Part shown: positions 1 to 5,119 of the stretch, in pieces
Layout: each line of letters opens with the position of its first letter
How positions within the stretch are numbered: position 1 is the first letter of the stretch
DNA from: JALHQU01 sp043745295
Lineage (GTDB): Bacteria > Planctomycetota > Planctomycetia > Gemmatales > Gemmataceae
Reading direction: 5' to 3'
Assembly (NCBI GenBank): GCA_043745295.1
Contig: JAYTTN010000473.1
Location: 1-5,119, forward strand
Length of the DNA: 5,119 bases
Program-made: the position numbers and the translations under genes
Notes under the pieces: model-generated
What the model was told of the DNA's origin: nothing
Seen by the model: only the letters and a program-made list of their open reading frames with translations
Database searches by the model: none

Positions 1-187
1 CGGACGGGCATCCGCCGGCCCTCCGGGACTCGTGGGTATTTCAACGCGACCAGGGGTTCCTTCGCTCCGCTCAGTCACCCCTGGCAACACGCACCCACCG
101 CTCTGCGGTGAAGGGAAGTCGTCCGGCTTGGGGTTCCGCTCACCCGCAACTCAGACAGAGCCGCAGTCATCACGACCTCCCCGCCGG
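1..187. repeat. Gene-free left edge with palindromic repeat-like DNA
   Basis: I find no credible gene here. Short open frames run through it, but their translations look like read-through of repeats. Three perfect inverted repeats are visible. CCAGGGGT at 50-57 pairs with ACCCCTGG at 77-84 around a 19-nt loop. CACCGC at 96-101 pairs with GCGGTG at 105-110 around a 3-nt loop. CGGA at 1-4 pairs with TCCG at 11-14. The loop of the first hairpin contains TCGCTCCGCTC (62-72), whose reverse complement recurs at 3267-3277 inside the other intergenic repeat, so this is probably an interspersed genomic element rather than unique sequence. It lies just downstream of the minus-strand lipoprotein gene, so the hairpins could help end that transcript. 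No T-tract follows them, so a classical intrinsic terminator is not supported. Confidence 0.55.
50..84. repeat. Inverted repeat with GAGCGGAGCGA-type loop
   Basis: The arms are 8 bp and perfect (50-57 and 77-84), with a 19-nt loop. The loop carries TCGCTCCGCTC, which is shared in reverse complement with the repeat at 3231-3379. It lies about 100 nt past the stop codon of the minus-strand lipoprotein gene. Its function is unknown. It could be a mobile or REP-like element, or a transcript-end hairpin. Confidence 0.6.
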
Positions 188-895
188 TCACTTGGTGTGG
201 CAGCCGATGCAGTTGTGCGCGAGTTTGGCGTCCGGCTTGGCGGCCAGCCACTCCTTGGCCCGCTTCTCGTACTTGCTGTCCGGCAGCTCCTTCACGATGG
301 CGTCGAGTTGGGCCTTGGATTTGTCCGCCTGATCCAGCCGGCGATACACCTCGGCCAGGCCCATCCGCAGCTCGCCTTTCGGGTGCGTGCCGAGTTTGTC
401 CAGGTCGTTCTTCTGAAGCTCGTAGATCGCCTCGAAGTCGCCGCGGACGGTCTCCAGCAGACCCTTGGCCATCTCCGCCGGCACCGCCCGCGAGGTCGGC
501 ATCAGCACCGCCGCGCGGGGGATGCGGACGCCGACGTTCTTCGGCTCCAGTTTCACCGCCTCGTCCATGTCCTTCAGCCCGCTCGTCCACATCTTCAGCC
601 CGTCGGCCTGCTTCTTCGCGCCGAACAGTTGTCCGGCCTGGAACACTCGGCCGGCCCCGCGCCACACCATCGCCTCGGCGTTCTTCGGGTCTTTCGCCAG
701 GGCCTCGTCGCACGCCTTCAGGCCGCGCTCCAGGGCCTTGTCGTCGCCGTTGAACCCGGCGAACAGGTCTTCGCGGACGACGAGGTCGAACCGCTCCTTC
801 GCGTCCGGCTTCGGCTTCTCGTCGGCGGCGCGGGTCTGCCACCCGCACGCCGCCAGCACCACCGCCGCCACACCCAGGCCGAGGATTCGAGTCAT
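188..895 (-). CDS. Predicted TPR-like lipoprotein with C-terminal CxxCH heme motif
   Basis: This is an exported protein of 235 aa with no specific function I can name. Residues 1-17 form a short basic and hydrophobic signal peptide ending in a lipobox, L14-A-A-C17, which predicts lipidation at Cys17 and membrane anchoring on the periplasmic side. The rest is helical and TPR-like: about 51-70, 73-120 (with the DEAVKLEPKN ending typical of TPR helix B) and 175-215. The last residues contain C229-I-G-C232-H233, followed by only two residues. This matches the cytochrome c heme-attachment motif, but there is no surrounding cytochrome c domain. The ATG at 895 is preferred over an in-frame GTG at 931 because GGAG lies 8 nt upstream and the signal peptide then starts correctly. 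It lies 87 nt downstream of the DUF1559 gene on the same strand, so the two may share a transcript. Gene reality is fairly sure. Heme binding is inferred from the motif alone. Confidence 0.85.
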   Translation of the reverse strand: MTRILGLGVAAVVLAACGWQTRAADEKPKPDAKERFDLVVREDLFAGFNGDDKALERGLKACDEALAKDPKNAEAMVWRGAGRVFQAGQLFGAKKQADGLKMWTSGLKDMDEAVKLEPKNVGVRIPRAAVLMPTSRAVPAEMAKGLLETVRGDFEAIYELQKNDLDKLGTHPKGELRMGLAEVYRRLDQADKSKAQLDAIVKELPDSKYEKRAKEWLAAKPDAKLAHNCIGCHTK

Positions 896-903
896 GTCAC
901 GCG

Positions 904-907
904 CTCC
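904..907 (-). promoter_or_regulatory. Shine-Dalgarno site fixing the lipoprotein start
   Basis: On the minus strand GGAG lies 8 nt before the ATG at 895. The alternative in-frame GTG at 931 would add 12 residues ahead of the signal peptide. The GG of this site is also the end of one arm of the inverted repeat 906-950, so folding could partly mask it. Confidence 0.6.
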
Positions 908-950
908 GCACGAACGGTCGAGGAAGTCCACACACTATCGGTTCGTGCGG
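906..950. repeat. 10-bp perfect inverted repeat between the two minus-strand genes
   Basis: CCGCACGAAC (906-915) is the exact reverse complement of GTTCGTGCGG (941-950), with a 25-nt loop. It fills about half of the 87-nt gap between the DUF1559 stop and the lipoprotein ATG. In the minus-strand transcript the downstream arm runs into the GGAG ribosome binding site. Possible roles are a protein-binding operator, an mRNA hairpin that tunes lipoprotein translation, or a processing site. No T-run follows, so a terminator is unlikely. Confidence 0.6.
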
Positions 951-982
951 CGGGCGCGGACATTTTCCCCGGCGCGGGAGAG

Positions 983-2044
983 TCAGTTGTCGGCGAACAC
1001 TTCGCCGCCGGCGCGGGTGACGAACGCCATTAGTTGCGGCGCGGCCATGCTGGACCGCAGGAACTGCACCGACCCGTCGCACCGCAGGGCGTTCGCCCCG
1101 CCGGTGTGGAACGAGTACGGCGACTGGTGGTTGGTGACGTTGACCATCTCGCACCCGGAGCCGTTGGTCAACGTGGTGGGAGTGGTCCCGGAGTACCCGA
1201 ACAGCCGGGGCGTGCCGTTCTGGTCGCACCACGAGCCGCGGACGTAATGGTCGGGTGCGCTGACGGGCGGCAGCGGGCTGGGGAGGGCGGAGCCGATGGC
1301 CGCCACCGTCTGCCCGCGCATGTAGATGTTCAGTCCCCGACCCGCGATCTCGGTGAACAGCAAGGTGTTGCTGGTGCCGTCGGTGATGGACACGATGGTC
1401 GGCCCCTGGCCGGGCACGGTGCCCGCCGGCCCCAGCGCGCCGCTCTCGGTGATGTTGGTCGGGTTGATCGCCCCGCAGCGGTTCGCCGTGCCCTGGTCCA
1501 CCCCGCGGAACGGCCAGTAGTCGGCGCGGGAGTAGCGGTGGCCGGGGGGGAACCCGTAGCTCGTCATGATCAGGTCGTAGTTGGCGTTCGTCTCCCCGTT
1601 CGGCGTGGACGGGCAGATGAACAGCTTCACCGGCAGGGTGGCGACGGTGTTCGTCGAGCCGGGGGCCGGCGGCGGCAGGTTGAGCGGGTCGAGGACCGAG
1701 ATCTGGCGGTTCGCCAGCCGGATCAGGTTGTCCTGCTCGACGTACTCGGCCACCATCACCAGCGCCGTGTGCCCCTGGGTCAGCGGCCCGTAAGGGTTCG
1801 CCGGCCGCGGGTTGGTGGGAAAGTTGAACCCCCACGCCGGCCAGCACTGGCGGGCGCTCTCGTAGTTGTGGAAGGCCAGGCCGATCTGCTTCAAGTTGTT
1901 GCTGCACCGCATCCGCGACGCGGCCTCGCGGACCTTCTGCACCGCCGGCAGCAGCAGGCCGATGAGGATGGCGATGATGGCGATGACGACCAGCAGTTCG
2001 ATCAGCGTGAACGCCGACCGAACCCGACGTGCGAACGTGGGCAT
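983..2044 (-). CDS. DUF1559 family protein with prepilin-type N-terminus
   Basis: This is a 353-aa member of the DUF1559 (PulG-like, H-x9-DG) family, typical of Planctomycetes. The N-terminus is a type IV pilin-like signal: basic residues 6-9, then S10-A11 before F12-T-L-I-E16, then a hydrophobic helix to about residue 32 and the usual PAVQKVREAASRMRC stretch (33-47). Processing by a prepilin peptidase at A11/F12 is inferred. Further family blocks are NNLKQIGLAFHNYE (49-62), FICPS (142-146) and ITDGTSNTLLFTEIAGR (220-236). The C-terminal motif is H313-x9-D323-G324. The length is normal for the family. The open frame runs about 960 nt further upstream, through ribF antisense. The ATG at 2044 is chosen because it starts directly before the pilin signal and has GGAG 9 nt upstream. 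The role is unknown. Members are thought to be surface or periplasmic pseudopilin-like proteins. Confidence 0.95.
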   Translation of the reverse strand: MPTFARRVRSAFTLIELLVVIAIIAILIGLLLPAVQKVREAASRMRCSNNLKQIGLAFHNYESARQCWPAWGFNFPTNPRPANPYGPLTQGHTALVMVAEYVEQDNLIRLANRQISVLDPLNLPPPAPGSTNTVATLPVKLFICPSTPNGETNANYDLIMTSYGFPPGHRYSRADYWPFRGVDQGTANRCGAINPTNITESGALGPAGTVPGQGPTIVSITDGTSNTLLFTEIAGRGLNIYMRGQTVAAIGSALPSPLPPVSAPDHYVRGSWCDQNGTPRLFGYSGTTPTTLTNGSGCEMVNVTNHQSPYSFHTGGANALRCDGSVQFLRSSMAAPQLMAFVTRAGGEVFADN

Positions 2045-2053
2045 GGGACCGTT

Positions 2054-2057
2054 CTCC
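2054..2057 (-). promoter_or_regulatory. Shine-Dalgarno site fixing the DUF1559 start
   Basis: GGAG on the minus strand, 9 nt upstream of the ATG at 2044. It decides the start, because the reading frame stays open far upstream with no biological meaning. Confidence 0.65.
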
Positions 2058-2134
2058 GGGAGAGAGAAGACCACCCGCGGGCGCGGCCGACGCGAATGCG
2101 AGTCGGTGGCGACCGGACCCTGACAGGTGGATGT

Positions 2135-2164
2135 ATTGTACTCTGACGCGAAAACAGTTGCCAG
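2135..2164 (-). promoter_or_regulatory. Candidate sigma70-type promoter for the DUF1559 gene
   Basis: On the minus strand a TACAAT box (2140-2135, 5 of 6 to TATAAT) lies 18 nt downstream of CTGGCA (2164-2159, 4 of 6 to TTGACA). It sits in the only relatively AT-rich patch of the divergent intergenic region. The implied transcription start is near 2128, giving a leader of about 85 nt. On the plus strand TTGCCA at 2158-2163 overlaps the same -35 region and could serve ribF, but I find no good -10 for it. This is consensus matching by eye only. Confidence 0.4.
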
Positions 2165-2227
2165 AGGAAAGGCGGCGAGATTACTCCCCATTGCCCGCGC
2201 GGCCCGTCGCCCGCAAGATGACCGGCG

Positions 2228-3145
2228 ATGGCCACCCTCACGATTCCCTGGACGACCTACCCGCCGGCCGAGTTCACCGGCGGGGCGGTCACGGTCGGCA
2301 ACTTCGACGGCGTACACGGCGGCCACCGGGCGCTGCTCGCCGTCACGACCCGTCACGCCCGCGCGGTCGGCGGGCCGGCCGTCGTCGTCACCTTCGACCC
2401 GCAGCCGGTCGCGCTGCTCGACCCGCCGGCGGCGAAAGCCCCGCTCACCACGGCCGCCGACCGCGCGGCGCTGCTGCAAGCGGCCGGCGTCGATCACGTC
2501 GTCACCCTCCGCACCGATCCGGGGTTGCTCGCCCTCAGCCCCGAGGCGTTCTTCGAGGACGTGATCCTCCGCCTGTTCCGCGCGCGGGCGGTGGTGGAAG
2601 GGTTCAACTTCCGCTTCGGCCGCGGCCGCGCCGGGGACATCACCACGCTCCGCGACCTGTGCGGCCGACACGGCCTCGCGTTCGAGGAGGTGCGGCCGCA
2701 CCTCGGCGACGGGGAACCGATCTCCAGCAGCCGAATCCGCGCGGCCTTGAACGCGGGCGACGTGGCGGCCGCCGCCGCGATGCTGGGCCGGGACTACGCG
2801 GTCACGGGCGTGGTCGAAACCGGGGCCAGGCGCGGGCGGACCATCGGCTTCCCCACCGCAAACGTGGGCGGCATACCGACCCTGATCCCGAAGGACGGCG
2901 TGTACGCGGTGACGGCGACGGTGGACGGGCAAACGTGGCAAGCGGCGGCGAACGTCGGCCCGGCCCCCACCTTCGGCGAGGACACGCGGAAGGTGGAGGT
3001 TCACCTGATCGACTTCGCCGGCGATTTGTACGGCAAGGAACTACGGGTCGCGTTCGTCCGCCGCCTCCGCGACACGCGGCCGTTCGCCGGCGTCGCGGAG
3101 CTGGTGGAACAGTTGACGAAGGACGTGGCTGAGGCGCGGGGTTGA
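2228..3145 (+). CDS. ribF: Bifunctional riboflavin kinase / FMN adenylyltransferase
   Basis: This 305-aa cytoplasmic enzyme phosphorylates riboflavin to FMN and adenylates FMN to FAD, using ATP. The N-terminal FAD synthetase domain (about 19-175) shows the nucleotidyltransferase signature GNFDGVHGGH (24-33), VTFDPQP (54-60), EGFNFRFGRGRAG (124-136) and ISSSRIR (165-171, usually ISSTRIR). The C-terminal riboflavin kinase domain (about 185-303) shows GRTIGFPTAN (203-212), GVYAV (224-228), NVGPAPTF (242-249), the E257-V-H motif with the likely catalytic Glu, and LYGKELRVAFVRRLRD (267-282). The length is standard. An in-frame TGA at 2219-2221 lies just upstream, so ATG 2228 is the first possible start. 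No clear Shine-Dalgarno sequence precedes it. I see no FMN riboswitch. The gene is divergent from the DUF1559 gene and convergent with the kinase, so it is probably monocistronic. The usual bacterial neighbours truB and rpsO are absent from the window. Confidence 0.97.
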   Translation: MATLTIPWTTYPPAEFTGGAVTVGNFDGVHGGHRALLAVTTRHARAVGGPAVVVTFDPQPVALLDPPAAKAPLTTAADRAALLQAAGVDHVVTLRTDPGLLALSPEAFFEDVILRLFRARAVVEGFNFRFGRGRAGDITTLRDLCGRHGLAFEEVRPHLGDGEPISSSRIRAALNAGDVAAAAAMLGRDYAVTGVVETGARRGRTIGFPTANVGGIPTLIPKDGVYAVTATVDGQTWQAAANVGPAPTFGEDTRKVEVHLIDFAGDLYGKELRVAFVRRLRDTRPFAGVAELVEQLTKDVAEARG

Positions 3146-3230
3146 GGCAATAGGCGGGGAATGGCCGACGGGAAATCCGGGTGCGGCGCAGTTAGCTCCG
3201 CCACTTTTGCGGACAACGCAACCACCCAAC

Positions 3231-3260
3231 ACCTCTCCCCCACGCCAGTGGGGGAGAGGT
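3231..3260. terminator. Strong GC hairpin, possible bidirectional terminator
   Basis: A perfect 13-bp stem with a 4-nt loop, 86 nt after the ribF stop and about 170 nt after the kinase stop. There is no U-tract on either strand, so intrinsic termination is uncertain. The placement between convergent genes is the main argument. Confidence 0.35.
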
Positions 3261-3379
3261 CGGTGCGAGCGGAGCGAGAACCGGGTGAGGGGGCCGCATC
3301 GGCGGAGGAAAGACCCCCTCACCCGAACGGGTACTCCGCACCCCGTTCGACCTCTCCCCCACGTCGTGGGGCGAGAGGT
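3231..3379. repeat. Facing pair of palindromic repeat units (REP/BIME-like)
   Basis: Two similar units face each other in inverted orientation: unit L at 3231-3293 and unit R at 3314-3379, with a 20-nt centre. Each unit starts with a strong hairpin and ends in CGGGTGAGGGGG. In L the hairpin is ACCTCTCCCCCAC (3231-3243), loop GCCA, GTGGGGGAGAGGT (3248-3260), a perfect 13-bp stem. In R the arms are 3350-3362 and 3366-3379, with one bulged base and loop GTC. The inner ends, 3282-3293 and 3314-3325, are a perfect 12-bp inverted repeat. The middle parts of the two units have diverged, and R carries an extra hairpin CGAACGGG (3324-3331) with CCCGTTCG (3342-3349). The placement between convergent genes suggests a bidirectional transcription stop. 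Its structure suggests an interspersed repeat family. Confidence 0.85.
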
Positions 3380-3428
3380 GAAAGCACCGCGGGCTTTCCG
3401 GTTCGCCATTTGCACCCATTGCATGACT

Positions 3429-5051
3429 TCAGCGGTGCAGCGGCAGCCGCAGCACGAACACCGCGCCGCCGGTCGGCCCGTCGTGGATCAGCACGTCCCC
3501 GCCGTGTTCGCGGAGCGCCTTCCGCGCGGCCGGCAGCCCCAGCCCGGTGCCGCGCGTCCCCTTCGTGCTGACGAATGGCTTGAACACTTCCTCCCGCTTG
3601 TCCGCCGGCACCCCCGGCCCGTTGTCGGCCACCGCGATCTCGGCGAACCCGTCCGCCGCCCGCACCGTCACCGTCACCCGCGGCAGCGGCTCGTCGGCGA
3701 CCGCATCCACCGCGTTGCTGACGACGTTCAGCACGGCCCGGTGCAGGCCGTCCGGGTCGCACGCCACCGGCGGCAGCGGGTCGGCCGTCATGTCCAGTGT
3801 CACCCCGCTGTCAGCGGCCCGGCCGCGCACCGTCTCCAGCACGTCGGCGACGAGCGACGGCAGGTCGGTCGATTCCGCCACCGGCTCGCGGTCCTTCGAG
3901 TAGCCGAGCATGTCGAGGATCAACTCGTCGATGCGGGTCTGGTTCTTCTCCACCAGCCGCCACCCCTTCGTCAGCAGCTCGCGGTCGTTCTCGGCCAGTC
4001 CCACCTTCACCATGTCCGACCCGAACCGCACCCCCTGCATGATGTTCTTGATGTGGTGGGACAGGGCGGCGATGGTCTGCCCGACGGCGGCCAGCCGCTC
4101 GGACTGCACCATCGCCTGGTAATACCGCGTTTCCTCCACGGCCAGCGCCGCCTGGTGCGCGACGGCCACGGCCAGCTTCAGGTGGTCCTCGGTGAACGTG
4201 TCCGGGTCGGCGACGGACAGGGCCGACAGCGACGCGCGGGTGTCGAGGAAGATCACCCCCACCGTGTCGTGCCGGCCCTTCATGGGCACGCAGATGACCT
4301 CGCGGAACTGGTGGCGGGCGACGCTGTCGCCGCCCCGGAACCGCGCGTCCGCCCCGGCGTCCGACACCAGAATCCCCTGCTTTTCCTTGAGGACGTAGTC
4401 CATCACCGTGCGGCTGACGACGAACTCGCCGTCCGCGCCGGGCTTCGCCACCACCGCCGTCGGCACCGCCGCCCCGGTGTCCGGGTCGAGCAGCACCGCC
4501 CCGCCGTGGTCGGCGTCCGTGGTCCGCACCAACAGTTCGACGATCCGCGCCAGCAGCGCGTCCACGTCGAGGACTTCGCTGACGACTTCCGAGGCTTCGT
4601 ACAGCACGGCCAGGTTCGCCAGCCGGCCCTTCAGCCAGTCCGTACCGGCCGCGTCCGGTCGCTTGAGAATCTGGCTGCCCAAGTCGGCGGCGACGGAACG
4701 CAGGATGGCCGACGGAAACTCGGTCGGGCGGACCACCAGGCGGGTGCGGTCCGCCGACGGCGGCCCGTCGTCCTCGAACCGCAACACCGTGTCCCCGGCC
4801 CCGATCCGGTCGCCGTTCCGGAGCAGGACGGTACGCACCTCGCGGCCGTTCACCTCGGTGCCGTTGCCGCTGCCCAGGTCGTGCAACTCCACCCCGCCGG
4901 CGGTGGCGCGGAGGTCGAAGTGCCGGCGGGAGACGCGGGGGTCGGTGAGGGCGACCGGGTTCGACGAGTGACGGCCGACCGTCACCGCCCCGGCCGGCAG
5001 GTCGAACCGCCTGCCGGCGTCCGGCCCTTCGAGGACGACGAGTCGGGGCAT
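3429..5051 (-). CDS. Cytoplasmic FHA-GAF sensor histidine kinase
   Basis: A 540-aa soluble sensor kinase without a signal peptide or membrane segment. Residues 1-95 form an FHA phosphothreonine-binding domain: G26-R27, S41-R-R-H44, and G-S-G-N63-G-T with N68-G. Residues about 140-308 form a GAF domain, including VICVPMKGR (252-260) and VGVIFLDTR (264-272), for an unknown ligand. A helical dimerisation region follows, with an H-box A-L-S-H332-H333-I-K-N (329-336). The HATPase domain has the N-box N442-V-V-S-N446-A-V-D449, G1 D476-N-G-P-G480, F-box FKPFVSTKG (490-498) and G2 G501-T-G-L-G-L506, all intact. H332 is the likely phosphoacceptor. The usual acidic neighbour is His333. ATG 5051 is chosen because the FHA fold begins at residue 3 and AGGAAG lies 9 nt upstream. 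No response regulator is visible, so its partner is unknown. The FHA domain suggests crosstalk with Ser/Thr kinases, which is inference. Confidence 0.95.
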   Translation of the reverse strand: MPRLVVLEGPDAGRRFDLPAGAVTVGRHSSNPVALTDPRVSRRHFDLRATAGGVELHDLGSGNGTEVNGREVRTVLLRNGDRIGAGDTVLRFEDDGPPSADRTRLVVRPTEFPSAILRSVAADLGSQILKRPDAAGTDWLKGRLANLAVLYEASEVVSEVLDVDALLARIVELLVRTTDADHGGAVLLDPDTGAAVPTAVVAKPGADGEFVVSRTVMDYVLKEKQGILVSDAGADARFRGGDSVARHQFREVICVPMKGRHDTVGVIFLDTRASLSALSVADPDTFTEDHLKLAVAVAHQAALAVEETRYYQAMVQSERLAAVGQTIAALSHHIKNIMQGVRFGSDMVKVGLAENDRELLTKGWRLVEKNQTRIDELILDMLGYSKDREPVAESTDLPSLVADVLETVRGRAADSGVTLDMTADPLPPVACDPDGLHRAVLNVVSNAVDAVADEPLPRVTVTVRAADGFAEIAVADNGPGVPADKREEVFKPFVSTKGTRGTGLGLPAARKALREHGGDVLIHDGPTGGAVFVLRLPLHR

Positions 5052-5119
5052 GTTGCACTGCTTCCTGGCGAGCGGGGGGCGTCAGCCCCCTGTTGACTCG
5101 GAATGGGAAGAAACAGGGG
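5052..5119 (-). promoter_or_regulatory. Kinase leader with two overlapping GC hairpins
   Basis: This is the 68 nt upstream of the histidine kinase ATG, cut by the window edge. GGGGGC (5075-5080) pairs with GCCCCC (5085-5090) around GTCA. CCCCTGTT (5087-5094) pairs with AACAGGGG (5112-5119) around a 17-nt loop. Both use the C-block at 5087-5090, so they cannot form together. AGGAAG (5066-5061 on the minus strand) is the ribosome binding site. I see no clear promoter. The hairpins may be repeat-derived rather than regulatory. Confidence 0.45.

Larger units (their letters stand above)
3146..3428. other. Convergent intergenic region, no gene
   Basis: These 283 nt separate the stops of ribF and the histidine kinase. 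No coding capacity is convincing. Short frames crossing it translate into low-complexity repeat-derived peptides. Positions 3146-3230 hold only a small stem, TTGCG (3207-3211) with CGCAA (3217-3221). Positions 3231-3379 are the paired palindromic repeat described separately. I see nothing notable in 3380-3428. Confidence 0.7.

Noticed and set aside
929..931. GTG start for the lipoprotein gene
   Set aside because: It would place 12 residues, including acidic ones, ahead of the signal peptide. The ATG at 895 has GGAG at 8 nt.
32..1033. Plus-strand open frame of 333 codons opposite the lipoprotein gene
   Set aside because: It has no signal or domain and low-complexity composition. The minus-strand gene has a lipobox, TPR-like helices and a CxxCH motif.
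2045..2227. FMN riboswitch upstream of ribF
   Set aside because: I could not find the conserved RFN element blocks in this 183-nt region, and many ribF genes are not riboswitch-controlled.
2045..3004. A 320-residue N-terminal extension of the DUF1559 protein
   Set aside because: It runs antisense through ribF, has no family similarity, and would bury the pilin-type signal. The ATG at 2044 has a proper ribosome binding site.
2029..3132. Plus-strand open frame of 367 codons overlapping ribF
   Set aside because: It is an Arg/Gly/Pro-rich out-of-frame shadow of ribF, which is itself fully supported by motifs.
3231..3379. CRISPR array
   Set aside because: There are only two units, in inverted rather than direct orientation, with no regular spacers.
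3161..3571. Small plus-strand frame in the convergent gap
   Set aside because: Most of it is translation of the palindromic repeat and then of kinase antisense. There is no ribosome binding site and no conserved feature.
3207..5096. Plus-strand open frame of 629 codons opposite the histidine kinase
   Set aside because: Its translation is rich in Arg, His, Pro, Gln and Val with no domain. It mirrors a well-recognised kinase and arises from high GC at codon position three.

Overview
The window is GC-rich (by eye roughly two thirds G+C) and looks like chromosomal DNA of a planctomycete, most likely family Gemmataceae. The main evidence is a DUF1559 pseudopilin-like protein with an H-x9-DG C-terminal motif, a protein type strongly expanded in Planctomycetes. 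An FHA-GAF-histidine kinase with an unusual SHHIKN H-box and abundant G/C palindromic intergenic repeats fit the same assignment. The phylum call is an inference from protein families, not from a marker gene.

Layout, left to right. Positions 1-187 hold no gene, only palindromic repeat-like DNA downstream of the first gene. Positions 188-895 (minus) encode a small predicted lipoprotein with TPR-like helices that ends in a CxxCH heme-attachment motif. After an 87-nt gap with a 10-bp inverted repeat touching the ribosome binding site comes the DUF1559 protein (983-2044, minus). The two could be co-transcribed in the order DUF1559, then lipoprotein. A 183-nt divergent region (2045-2227) holds a plausible sigma70-type promoter for the minus-strand pair. 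ribF (2228-3145, plus) encodes the bifunctional riboflavin kinase/FAD synthetase.

ribF converges on a cytoplasmic FHA-GAF-histidine kinase (3429-5051, minus). The convergent gap (3146-3428) carries two facing copies of a palindromic repeat unit of about 65 nt. Each unit contains a strong GC hairpin. Positions 5052-5119 are the kinase leader, with two mutually exclusive GC hairpins at the window edge.

The genes do not form one obvious pathway. ribF is housekeeping cofactor metabolism. The DUF1559 protein and the CxxCH lipoprotein are predicted to be exported and may be a small envelope unit. The kinase has no partner response regulator in view. I see no CRISPR array, transposase, tRNA, rRNA or clear novel multi-gene system. 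The points most worth a second look are the C-terminal lone CxxCH on a TPR lipoprotein, the non-canonical H-box of the kinase, and the intergenic repeats.
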